A DNA stretch of 19,315 bases from WHTB01 sp050699035 (GTDB lineage Bacteria > Actinomycetota > Actinomycetes > Propionibacteriales > Nocardioidaceae), in the NCBI GenBank assembly GCA_050699035.1, contig JBOHDE010000056.1, positions 1 to 19,315 of the forward strand, written 5' to 3'. Of this stretch, positions 7,815-14,404 are shown in pieces. Numbering within the stretch: position 1 is the first letter of the stretch; each line of letters begins with the position of its first letter. Below the pieces are notes generated by a model that was not told where the DNA came from, searched no databases, and worked only from the letters and a program-made list of their open reading frames with translations. The position numbers were made by a program, and so were the translations under genes.

Positions 7815-9493
7815 TGCTCTCGAACTACTCCGCCACGATCACGCTGGTCGCACTCGCGGCGATCTTCGCGTACTCCTACTACGCCGTACTGATGGCCGGG
7901 CAGCTCAGCCTCGGCCAGGCCGGGATGGCATCGCTGGCCGGCTTCGGTGCCACCGTCGTCGTCCCGGACGAGCCGGTGGCCGGTGTGCTCTCGCCGCTGG
8001 TCGTCGGGATCCCGGTCGGGATGCTCGTCGGTGCGGTGGTCGCGTTCTTGCTGGGCCTGCCGGTGATGCGGTTACGCGGCGTCTTCCTGGCCATCGCCAC
8101 CCTGGGTTTCGGCGAGATGGTACGGATCGTGCTGATCAACCTGTCCTGGACCGGGGGCGCGCAGGGCACGATGGTGCCGAAACTGGTGACCCCCGCGATC
8201 GCGTGGACCGCGCTGCTGCTCGTCGCCTACTGGTTCTGGCGGCTCGGAGGTTCCCGGCTCGGCCGCGCGCTGGCCGCGATCCGGGAGGACGAGCTGGCCG
8301 CCCGCGCGATGGGCGTCGACGTCAGCAGGTACCGGATGATCGCGTTCGTCGCCTCCGGTGCCGTCGCCGGCATGTACGGCGTCCTGATCGCGTACTTCTC
8401 GAGGCTGATCGTGCCCGACGACTTCGGGTTCGGGGCGGCGGTCGACGGGCTGGTGACCGCGGTCGTCGGCGGCTCGTTGCTGTTCATCGGACCGTTGCTG
8501 GGCAGCGGCTTCCTCACCCTGCTCCCGGAGGTCCAGCGGGCGATCGGGATCGAGGCCGGATGGATCCGCCCGTTCCTCTCGGGCGCCCTGCTGCTCGTGG
8601 TGATCCTGTTCCTGCCCGGCGGCCTCTCGAGCCTGATCCCCCGGCTGCACAAGCCGAAGGTCGACCCGTCCGTCGCGCCACCGGACCTGCCAGACCTCCC
8701 GGCTCCGGGCACGTCGGTGCTGACCCTGCAGGGGATCGGCAAGGACTACGGCGGCGTGCATGCCGTACGCAACGTCGACCTCGAGCTGCACAGCGGCGAG
8801 GTGCTCGGGCTGATCGGCCCCAACGGCGCCGGCAAGACGACGCTGGTGAACATGATCAGCGGCCTGACCGAGCCCACCAGCGGCGGGGGGACCGTGCTGG
8901 GTCAGCGGCTCGGCAAGGTGGCCGTCGCGCACCGGTTCGCCTCGGCAGGGGTGAGCCGCACCTTCCAGCACTCCAAGCTCTTCGAGCGCCTCTCGGTGCT
9001 GGAGAACGCACTCGTCGGGGCTCACGTGGTCAGCCGGCCGACGTTGCTGCGCCGGCTGTTGTGGCTGCCCTCGGCCCGGCGCGACGAGCGACAGGCCCTC
9101 GCCCAGGCCGGCGCCCAGCTGGCCCGCGTCGGACTGGCCGACCGAGCCGCGCTGAACGCCGGAGACCTGTCGTACGGCGACCGCCGTCGGCTCGAGATCG
9201 CCCGTGCCCTGGCCGGTCACCCCACCCTGCTGATCCTGGACGAGCCCGTCGCGGGGATGAACCACGTGGAGGCCGAGGGGCTCTCCGAGCTGATCCGGTC
9301 CTTGGCCGACGACGGGATCACCATCCTGCTGATCGAGCACAACGTGCGGATGGTGCTGCAGACCTGCTCCCGGGTCATGGTGCTCAACTTCGGCGAGGTG
9401 ATCGCCGAGGGTGACCCGGTGGCGGTGGCGAACGACCCGGCCGTCATCGAGGCCTACCTGGGGTCCGAGGAGACGGGGGAGCAGCGTGTCTGA
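7814..9493 (+). CDS. Fused LivM permease - LivG ATPase of branched-chain amino acid ABC importer
   Basis: A 559-residue two-domain protein. Residues 1 to about 280 are a LivM-type permease (AGQLSLGQAGMASLAGFGA near the N terminus, coupling loop GRALAAIREDELAARAMGVD). A proline-rich linker (about 282-302) follows, then a LivG-type ATPase. In the ATPase: Walker A GPNGAGKTT at 335-343, Q-loop in VSRTFQHSKLF, signature LSYGDRRRLEIARAL, Walker B LLILDEP, and the switch His in LLIEHN. The usual LivG signature carries Gln where this has Asp (LSYGD). The start overlaps the livH stop and the end overlaps livF by 8 bases. The frame could begin earlier, but ATG 7814 gives the normal LivM N terminus. LivM and LivG are usually separate proteins; fusions also exist in other bacteria. 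Confidence 0.95.
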   Translation: MLSNYSATITLVALAAIFAYSYYAVLMAGQLSLGQAGMASLAGFGATVVVPDEPVAGVLSPLVVGIPVGMLVGAVVAFLLGLPVMRLRGVFLAIATLGFGEMVRIVLINLSWTGGAQGTMVPKLVTPAIAWTALLLVAYWFWRLGGSRLGRALAAIREDELAARAMGVDVSRYRMIAFVASGAVAGMYGVLIAYFSRLIVPDDFGFGAAVDGLVTAVVGGSLLFIGPLLGSGFLTLLPEVQRAIGIEAGWIRPFLSGALLLVVILFLPGGLSSLIPRLHKPKVDPSVAPPDLPDLPAPGTSVLTLQGIGKDYGGVHAVRNVDLELHSGEVLGLIGPNGAGKTTLVNMISGLTEPTSGGGTVLGQRLGKVAVAHRFASAGVSRTFQHSKLFERLSVLENALVGAHVVSRPTLLRRLLWLPSARRDERQALAQAGAQLARVGLADRAALNAGDLSYGDRRRLEIARALAGHPTLLILDEPVAGMNHVEAEGLSELIRSLADDGITILLIEHNVRMVLQTCSRVMVLNFGEVIAEGDPVAVANDPAVIEAYLGSEETGEQRV

Positions 9494-10199
9494 CCCGATC
9501 CTCTCGGTGCAGGGCCTGTGCGTCTCCTATGGCCGGGTGCACGCCGTGCGCGATGTGTCCTTCGAGGCTCCCGAGGGCAGCCTGATCACCTTGGTCGGCG
9601 CGAACGGCGCCGGCAAGTCCTCGGTGCTCAACGCCGTGGCCGGCCTGGTCAGGTCCCGGGCAGGGAAGGTGCTCTTCGCCGGCCGGGACGTCACCCGGTG
9701 GCCGGCACACCGCCTCGTCGACGCGGGCCTGGTCCAGGTGCCCGAAGGCCGCGAGGTGCTCGCCACGATGTCGATCGAGGAGAACCTGCAGCTCGGCGGC
9801 TGGCACCGCGGGGAAACCGCGGCGACCACGATCGCCGAGATGTACCAACGGTTCCCGGTGCTCGCCGAGCGCCGGCACCTGCTCGCGGGCTCACTCTCCG
9901 GGGGTGAGCAGCAGATGCTCGCGATCGCCCGCGCCCTGGTCGCCAAGCCGCGCCTGCTGTTGATGGACGAGCCGTCGATGGGGCTGGCGCCCAGGATCGT
10001 CGACGACGTGTTCCGGGTGATCGAGGAGATCCGGGCGTCCGGGACCACCGTCGTACTCGTCGAGCAGAACGCGCGGCGGGCGCTGCGGGCCGCGGACTTC
10101 GGGTACGTGCTGGAGACGGGGTCGCTGGCGCACTCAGGTCCCGCCGCGGACCTACTGGCCGACGAGCGCGTCATCTCGGCGTACCTCGGCATCGAGTAG
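9486..10199 (+). CDS. livF: Branched-chain amino acid ABC transporter ATP-binding protein LivF
   Basis: A 237-residue ATPase, the normal LivF length. Walker A is GANGAGKS at 38-45, followed by VPEGREVLATMSIEENLQLG (the Q-loop region typical of LivF), signature LSGGEQQMLAIARAL, Walker B LLLMDEP, D-loop SMGLAP and switch His replaced by Gln in VVLVEQN, which is usual for LivF. Start is GTG 9486 within GAGCAGCGTG, preceded by a GGGGGAG ribosome-binding site. The open frame reaches further upstream, but that part is only the shifted end of livMG. It pairs with the LivG domain to drive import and closes the operon. Confidence 0.95.
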   Translation: MSDPILSVQGLCVSYGRVHAVRDVSFEAPEGSLITLVGANGAGKSSVLNAVAGLVRSRAGKVLFAGRDVTRWPAHRLVDAGLVQVPEGREVLATMSIEENLQLGGWHRGETAATTIAEMYQRFPVLAERRHLLAGSLSGGEQQMLAIARALVAKPRLLLMDEPSMGLAPRIVDDVFRVIEEIRASGTTVVLVEQNARRALRAADFGYVLETGSLAHSGPAADLLADERVISAYLGIE

Positions 10200-10417
10200 C
10201 CCGCTGTGGGCGAGCGACCGCGCCCTTGTCCCAGAAATACCAATACCCACAGGAGAATCAGGCGTACGGCAAAGGTCCGTGAACCCGGTCATACCGGCGT
10301 TTGCTGGCCCGCCGTTCGGGTACGGGTCCGACTTACGTACGAGGGTTGTCGATATCCGCGAAGCGACGTCGGCCCGGGGTGGAAGCCCAACCGAGCACAG
10401 GAAAGGCAGACATCGTC

Positions 10418-11125
10418 ATGCCCTCCACGCAACCTGGGCGCCGCACGTCCACGGCCGTCGAGAGCCTCCGGCCGGCGGCCAGCTGGGCCGGCAACCCCTC
10501 CCTGATCGGCACCTTGCTGTTCACCGTCGCCTGGCTGGTGTGCGCCTGGTTGCAGCCGCGGTACGACGCCCGCCGCGAGCACATCAGCGCGCTGGCGGCG
10601 ATCGACGCGAACGCCGCCTGGATCATGGTCGCCGCGTTCTTGTTGTTCGGCCTCAGTGTGATGGCCCTCGGTGTCGGCCTCCACCATTCGCTGCACAGCG
10701 TCCTCGGCCGCGCCGGGGCGGTGACGGTGGTGCTGTGCGGGATTGCGGTCTGTGCGGCCGGGCTGGCCAGGCAGGACTGCAGCGTCCAGCTGCCTGAGTG
10801 TGGGCAGCTCGTCCGAGCCGGTCTGATGACCAGCCACCACCTTGTGCACGACGTCGCCAGCGTCGCGGCGTTCGTGTTCGCCGGCGTCGCGCAGCTCGTG
10901 GTCGGCAGCAGCCTGCGGCGCGAGCGCGGCTGGACGCACCTGCGGCTGCCGTCGATCATCAGTGGGTTGTCTACTCTGGCGCTCTTCGCCGTGCTGGCCG
11001 GCGAGCTGACTCCGGCTTGGGAAGGGATCGTCGAGCGCACCATGGTGGTCGTGTCGTGCACTTGGCTGTGCGTGTTCGCCGACCAGCTGCGCAGCGTCCA
11101 TCCCTGGCATGCCACGCACGGCTGA
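10418..11125 (+). CDS. DUF998 family integral membrane protein
   Basis: A 235-residue protein with about six hydrophobic helices. The first ends in WLQPRYDARREHISALAA, matching the DUF998 pattern of a first helix followed by a Tyr-Asp and an 'IS.L' turn. Loops contain histidine pairs (LHHSLHS, SHHLVHD). Two cysteines (DCSVQLPEC) may lie on the same face of the membrane. The function of DUF998 proteins is unknown. ATG 10418 is chosen over the longer frame because GGAAAGG lies 11 bases upstream and the extra N-terminal part is basic and unstructured. It follows livF after 218 bases with no visible partner gene, so it is probably transcribed alone. Confidence 0.85.
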   Translation: MPSTQPGRRTSTAVESLRPAASWAGNPSLIGTLLFTVAWLVCAWLQPRYDARREHISALAAIDANAAWIMVAAFLLFGLSVMALGVGLHHSLHSVLGRAGAVTVVLCGIAVCAAGLARQDCSVQLPECGQLVRAGLMTSHHLVHDVASVAAFVFAGVAQLVVGSSLRRERGWTHLRLPSIISGLSTLALFAVLAGELTPAWEGIVERTMVVVSCTWLCVFADQLRSVHPWHATHG

Positions 11126-11134
11126 ACCTGATCG

Positions 11135-11150
11135 CCCGCGCAGGGGCGGG
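11135..11150 (+). terminator. Weak stem-loop after the DUF998 gene
   Basis: CCCGC (11135-11139) pairs with GCGGG (11146-11150) around a 6-base loop, ten bases after the stop codon. It is followed by TACCCCTTTC. A second hairpin, CTGGGG (11251-11256) with CCCCAG (11268-11273), lies further on. Either might end the DUF998 transcript. Both stems are short and neither has a true T-run. Confidence 0.3.
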
Positions 11151-11160
11151 TACCCCTTTC

Positions 11161-11437
11161 CGCCGAGGTTGCACGAATGTCGGCCGGGTCGACTCGGCGA
11201 ACTTGCTGGAATGCGGGCGCTGGTGGGGGCTGGGGAACATCGCGTGCGCCCTGGGGTAGGTAAGTCTCCCCAGCGTCGCTGACCTCATCGGACCGCGGAG
11301 CAACTGAGAGCCATCGACGCCAGAGCGTGCGCAACCCTCAGTTGCTCGGCCAATCCGGTCTGACGGCGACTCGGTCGCCGGCGGCGGACACATGCGCAAC
11401 CTCAACACAAGGGGACGACATACGCGCAACCTCGGCG
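11161..11437. repeat. Recurring GCAACCTC motif
   Basis: GCAACCTCGGCG occurs at 11426-11437, and its exact complement is at 11161-11172 (12 of 12 bases, inverted). Related copies are GCAACCTCA at 11396-11404 and GCAACCCTCAG at 11331-11341. The copies at 11331, 11396 and 11426 are all preceded by CGC or GC. They are spaced 65 and 30 bases apart. The inverted repeat 11298-11347 also contains GCAAC/GTTGC. Confidence 0.5.
11298..11347. repeat. Inverted repeat, 11-bp arms, 28-base spacer
   Basis: GAGCAACTGAG at 11298-11308 is perfectly complementary to CTCAGTTGCTC at 11337-11347. It lies 634 bases upstream of the truncated hemoglobin gene, in non-coding DNA. It may be an operator pair or the base of an RNA stem. 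Confidence 0.6.
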
Positions 11438-11502
11438 CGAGCATTCGGGGGGCTGGCGCCGCGCCGGCGTCCGGGGAAATGTTTGTCCGTGCCCGCCGGC
11501 CA

Positions 11503-11575
11503 CGACTTCACCCTCCGAACCGACATTCTGAGCCCGGAATCGGCGCCGAAAGTGACGGTTCGAGGGGTGAAGTCG
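11503..11575. repeat. Inverted repeat, 20-base arms (18 matches), 33-base spacer
   Basis: The arms are 11503-11522 (CGACTTCACCC then TCCGAACCG) and 11556-11575 (CGGTTCGAGG then GGTGAAGTCG). They pair at 18 of 20 positions; the two mismatched bases are adjacent and lie mid-arm. Four more positions just inside (CATT with AGTG) can pair if one G-T wobble is allowed. As RNA this would be the longest stem of the non-coding region. Confidence 0.7.
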
Positions 11576-11611
11576 CCCATCCGCACCGAGATCGGCCAGG
11601 CGTCGTCTGCC

Positions 11612-11621
11612 GACACGTGTC
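11612..11621. promoter_or_regulatory. Perfect 10-bp palindrome GACACGTGTC
   Basis: A self-complementary decamer in the non-coding region, 36 bases after the 20-base inverted repeat. It is operator-like in form; no known regulator is identified. It shares the string ACACG/CGTGT with the arms of the repeat at 11673-11722. Confidence 0.3.
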
Positions 11622-11672
11622 CACAGAATGCATGCGGGTCCGCCCGCCGGCGCCCGGTCACCGCCGCCGGCA

Positions 11673-11722
11673 GTCGCGTGTCATCGGCCCCGCGGCGTCA
11701 CGCCCACCACATGACACGCGAC
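11673..11722. repeat. Inverted repeat, 12-bp perfect arms, 26-base spacer
   Basis: GTCGCGTGTCAT at 11673-11684 is perfectly complementary to ATGACACGCGAC at 11711-11722. The whole element is 50 bases, the same length as the repeat at 11298-11347 although the arms differ. It lies about 260 bases before the globin operon. Confidence 0.65.
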
Positions 11723-11910
11723 CGACGGGAACTGTTGAGAGAGCGATCGCCGGGCTCATTTTTCCCAGGGGCACCTCTCCGCCGCGGTCGTGACTCAGGG
11801 TGAGACCTCGCGAATGGGTCGCTAACCGGGCATGCCGGGTGTTCGGGACGCTGTCTTTCCCGCCTGCGCAGCAAAATCGGGCATTCGTGCCGTTGGGTGT
11901 GCGCGGGGTC

Positions 11911-11938
11911 TTGCGGGCGACGTCCGGCGGCTGATACC
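11911..11938 (+). promoter_or_regulatory. Candidate promoter of the globin operon
   Basis: TTGCGG at 11911-11916 and GATACC at 11933-11938 are separated by 16 bases, giving a vegetative-type promoter with a weak -10. Transcription would begin near 11945, leaving a leader of about 37 bases before the ATG. The leader holds GAGGGAG as a strong ribosome-binding site at about 11970-11976. Confidence 0.3.
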
Positions 11939-11981
11939 AATGCGCGTTAACTGCGAAGCCTGACGAGACGAGGGAGACCCG

Positions 11982-12383
11982 ATGGCCGAGCATGGTGACT
12001 CTGTGCTGCCCACACATCAACCCAGCGACTACGACCGGATTGGCGCCGCTCCAGCCGTGAGCCGCGTGGTCCACCGCTTCTACGAGCTGGTCCTTTCTGA
12101 CGAACAGCTCGCCCCATTCTTCAAAGACGCTGACCTGACCCGCCTCAAGCGGCACCAGGTCCTGCTGATCGCCCAGGTGCTGGGTGGACCGGCCGACTAT
12201 CCCGGGCGCGAGCTGAAGGTCGCGCACGCCGGGATGCAGATCAGCACCGCGGACTACCGTCGTGTGGAGGGCCACCTGGTGGCCGCCCTCAGCGAGGCCG
12301 AGGTCCCCCCGGACATCATCGGCCGGGTCACGGAGGTGCTTGCCGTCGTCGAGGACGACGTGGTCACCGCCGCGGCCAACTGA
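11982..12383 (+). CDS. glbN: Group I truncated hemoglobin (trHbN)
   Basis: A 133-residue heme protein aligning closely with Mycobacterium tuberculosis GlbN. Visible landmarks: YDRIG at the A helix; Tyr34 (B10) in RFYELVL; FF at 46-47 (CD1); Leu55 (E7) and Gln59 (E11) in RLKRHQ; LGGP turn; and the proximal heme ligand His82 (F8) in VAHAGMQI. The Tyr/Gln distal pair is the one linked in GlbN to oxygen binding and nitric oxide dioxygenation. A disordered leader of about 15 residues precedes the fold. ATG 11982 has a GAGGGAG ribosome-binding site. The flavohemoglobin starts 6 bases downstream, so the pair is an operon and likely acts together in NO or oxygen chemistry in the cytoplasm. Confidence 0.95.
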   Translation: MAEHGDSVLPTHQPSDYDRIGAAPAVSRVVHRFYELVLSDEQLAPFFKDADLTRLKRHQVLLIAQVLGGPADYPGRELKVAHAGMQISTADYRRVEGHLVAALSEAEVPPDIIGRVTEVLAVVEDDVVTAAAN

Positions 12384-12389
12384 GACCGG

Positions 12390-13553
12390 ATGGATACCGC
12401 CGCACTGAAGGAGAGTTGGGAGCTGGTCGCCAAGTCCGGCGACGAGGTACCTCTCTACTTCTACTCGCACCTGTTCTTGTCCCATCCCGAGCTGCGCGAG
12501 CTGTTCCCGATCTCGATGACGGCGCAACGCGACAAGCTGGTCGGCGCTCTCGGCCAGATCGTGAGCAACGTCGACCAGATCGACGACGTGACCCCGTTCA
12601 TCCAGCAGCTCGGCAAGGACCATCGCCGGTTCTCCGTCGTCGCGGACCACTACACCGCGGTCGGCGGGTCTTTGCTGGCGACGCTTCGCCGCTTCCTTGG
12701 CCCGGCCTGGACCGAGAGCCTGGCCAACGACTGGGCCGCGGCGTACGGCCTGATCGCCAAGGTGATGGTCCAGGCCGCCGAGCAGTCGGGCGACACCCCC
12801 GCCTGGTGGTCGGCCGACGTCACCGACGTACAGCGTCGCACGCTGGACGTGACCGTCGTCCAGCTTCGCCCACGCGAGGAGTTCCGCTACGCACCGGGCC
12901 AGTCCTTCGCGATGGAGGTCCCGCAACGGCCGCGGCTGTGGCGCTACTTCAGCCCGGCCAACGCTCCACGGTCCGACGGCTCGGTCGAGCTGCACGTGCA
13001 GCCGATCGACGGGGGCCAGGTCAGCGGCGCGGTCGTGCGCTCGTTGCAGCCCGGTGACACCGTCCGTCTCGGCGCGCCGATCGGCGAGCGGCTGACGTTG
13101 CCGCACCCGCCGGACCGTGACCTCCTGATGGTCGCCGGCGGCACCGGGCTCGCCCCACTGCGGGCCGTGCTCGAACAGCTCGACCGACGCTGGGAGGTGG
13201 AGGGCAAGGCGCCCCGGGTGCACCTGTTCCACGGCTCACGGATGGCGTGGAACCTGTACGAACACGACTACCTGTCGCTGCTCACCTCCCGCCCCTGGTT
13301 CAGCTACACCCCGGTGGTGTCCGACGACCCCAGCTACCCGGGCTCGTGCGGCCTGGTCGGCACCGTCGCCGCGCACGCGCAACGCTGGGACGGGCGCCTC
13401 GTGATGGTGTGCGGGTCGCCCGCGATGGTGCGACATACCGTCGAGCAGCTCACCGCCGCCGGCGTCGCACCGACGGACATTCGTTACGAAGAGTTCACCG
13501 GAGGCAACCACCACCCTTCCGCCGCACCAGTCGCAGCAGGTGATAACCAGTGA
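12390..13553 (+). CDS. hmp: Flavohemoglobin (globin plus FAD/NAD(P)H reductase), NO dioxygenase family
   Basis: A 387-residue fusion. The globin domain (1 to about 135) has Tyr25 (B10), Phe39 (CD1), Gln46 (E7), Leu50 (E11) and proximal His78 (F8, in GKDHRRF), matching the E. coli Hmp set. The ferredoxin-reductase-like part (about 145-375) has the flavin motif RYFS at 185-188, a GGTGLAP nucleotide-binding loop, MVCGSP and a terminal YEEF. Hmp-type enzymes turn NO and O2 into nitrate using NAD(P)H. The flavin motif is usually RxYS; here the Tyr is Phe with a Tyr just before it. Length is slightly below Hmp, mostly from a shortened CD/E segment. It is tightly spaced after glbN, and its stop overlaps the DivIVA-like start. 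Confidence 0.94.
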   Translation: MDTAALKESWELVAKSGDEVPLYFYSHLFLSHPELRELFPISMTAQRDKLVGALGQIVSNVDQIDDVTPFIQQLGKDHRRFSVVADHYTAVGGSLLATLRRFLGPAWTESLANDWAAAYGLIAKVMVQAAEQSGDTPAWWSADVTDVQRRTLDVTVVQLRPREEFRYAPGQSFAMEVPQRPRLWRYFSPANAPRSDGSVELHVQPIDGGQVSGAVVRSLQPGDTVRLGAPIGERLTLPHPPDRDLLMVAGGTGLAPLRAVLEQLDRRWEVEGKAPRVHLFHGSRMAWNLYEHDYLSLLTSRPWFSYTPVVSDDPSYPGSCGLVGTVAAHAQRWDGRLVMVCGSPAMVRHTVEQLTAAGVAPTDIRYEEFTGGNHHPSAAPVAAGDNQ

Positions 13554-14215
13554 TGATCGAACCCGAGTCCGCCCACCTCACCGCCCACGCGATCCGGCAG
13601 GCCACCTTCTCGGTCCGCCGGCGCGGCCTCGACGAGCACGAGGTCACCGCCTACCTCGCCACGGTCGCCGACCAGATCCAGCTGGCCGAGCGGGAGACCG
13701 CTGCCGCCCGTCAGGAGGTCGACCGGCTCCGTGAGGAGCTGGCCAACCGGTCCGACTCTCCCCGCGGGCCGCAAGGCGGCGAGGAGATCAGCGACCAGGC
13801 GGTGATGCTGTTCAGCCAGGCTCAGCAGGTGGCCGACATCCTCATCGCCGAGGCCGTGGAGCATGCCCGCGACCTGATGGCCACCACCCGCGCGCAGCAG
13901 CGCGACATCATGAAGCAGGCCCATCAGGCCGCCGAGGCCGCGGTCCGGCGCTCCGGTGCCGCGGCACCGGTCAGCCCGATGAAGGGCTACGACACGCCTG
14001 TTCCCGAGATCGAGTACGTGCGTACGTATGCCCGGGTCGCGCGGATCCAGCTGCGCGCCGTACTCGATGCCTTGAACGAGCAGGTCGACAAGCTCGCCGA
14101 GGTCCCCCGGCTGTCCGAGACGGGCCCGCCCGCACCCACGCCGCTCGACCCGGCACTGCAGCTGGACTCCGTGTCGGTCCATCAGCAACCGAGGGAGGCG
14201 GCCGAGCGGCGGTAG
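13553..14215 (+). CDS. DivIVA-domain coiled-coil protein
   Basis: A 220-residue soluble protein. Residues 18-35 carry the DivIVA N-terminal signature (FSVRRRGLDEHEVTAYL; compare F..RRGYD..EVD.FL), the part that binds curved membrane in DivIVA/Wag31. A first coiled coil runs to about residue 68 and a second, alanine/glutamine-rich one from about 80 to 135, then a less ordered tail. It is much shorter than Wag31. The ATG overlaps the flavohemoglobin stop (TGATG); a GTG one codon upstream is the alternative start. The upstream CAGGTGA can act as ribosome-binding site. A pole- or septum-targeting protein co-translated with a flavohemoglobin suggests a scaffold or a link between NO stress and growth; that is inference. 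Confidence 0.85.
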   Translation: MIEPESAHLTAHAIRQATFSVRRRGLDEHEVTAYLATVADQIQLAERETAAARQEVDRLREELANRSDSPRGPQGGEEISDQAVMLFSQAQQVADILIAEAVEHARDLMATTRAQQRDIMKQAHQAAEAAVRRSGAAAPVSPMKGYDTPVPEIEYVRTYARVARIQLRAVLDALNEQVDKLAEVPRLSETGPPAPTPLDPALQLDSVSVHQQPREAAERR

Positions 14216-14336
14216 GTACCTCCGCGACAAGTTTCTCGATTCCGGCACGGACGCTCACTATCCGTCGGTAGTCTCACCACGTTGCGTCGCGAACCCCCCG
14301 TGATGCGACATCGCTGGAGCCGATCCCCCCTCGGCT

Positions 14337-14376
14337 CGTGCAGGAGCCCTGCTCGCGCAGTCAGGGCTCCTGCACG
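14337..14376. terminator. Bidirectional stem-loop terminator between convergent genes
   Basis: CGTGCAGGAGCCCTG (14337-14351) is perfectly complementary to 14362-14376, giving a 15-bp GC-rich stem with a 10-base loop. It lies 121 bases after the DivIVA-like stop and 28 bases from the end of the P450 gene on the other strand. There is no T-run on either side, as is common in high-GC actinobacteria. The position between convergent genes makes a shared terminator the best reading. Confidence 0.8.
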
Positions 14377-14404
14377 CGGCTCATCGACGGAGTCGACGAT
14401 GGGA

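Larger units (their letters stand above)
11126..11981. other. Gene-poor, structured intergenic region upstream of the globin operon
   Basis: About 850 bases with no ORF that looks coding: the frames present are short, arginine/proline-rich, lack ribosome-binding sites and match nothing I recognise. Instead it holds three long spaced inverted repeats (11298-11347, 11503-11575, 11673-11722), small hairpins (11251-11273; 11364-11380 CGGCGAC-TCG-GTCGCCG; 11433-11466; 11463-11500), a 10-bp palindrome GACACGTGTC at 11612-11621, and repeats of GCAACCTC. It could encode a structured RNA, act as an extended regulatory region for the globin operon, or be the remains of inserted DNA. Confidence 0.6.

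Noticed and set aside
10285..10297. Small palindrome CCGGT-CAT-ACCGG before the DUF998 gene
   Set aside because: Five-base arms are expected by chance at this GC content, and nothing else nearby supports an operator.
11338..11661. Minus-strand 107-codon open frame in the non-coding region
   Set aside because: No recognisable domain, no ribosome-binding site, and it is overlaid on inverted repeats; the plus-strand frames at 11327-11803 and 11392-11793 are equally unconvincing.
11842..11861. DosR-like box (TTCGGGAC...) upstream of the globin operon
   Set aside because: The left half matches the mycobacterial DosR consensus over 8 bases, but the right half does not match at the needed spacing, and the window gives no sign of a DosR regulon.
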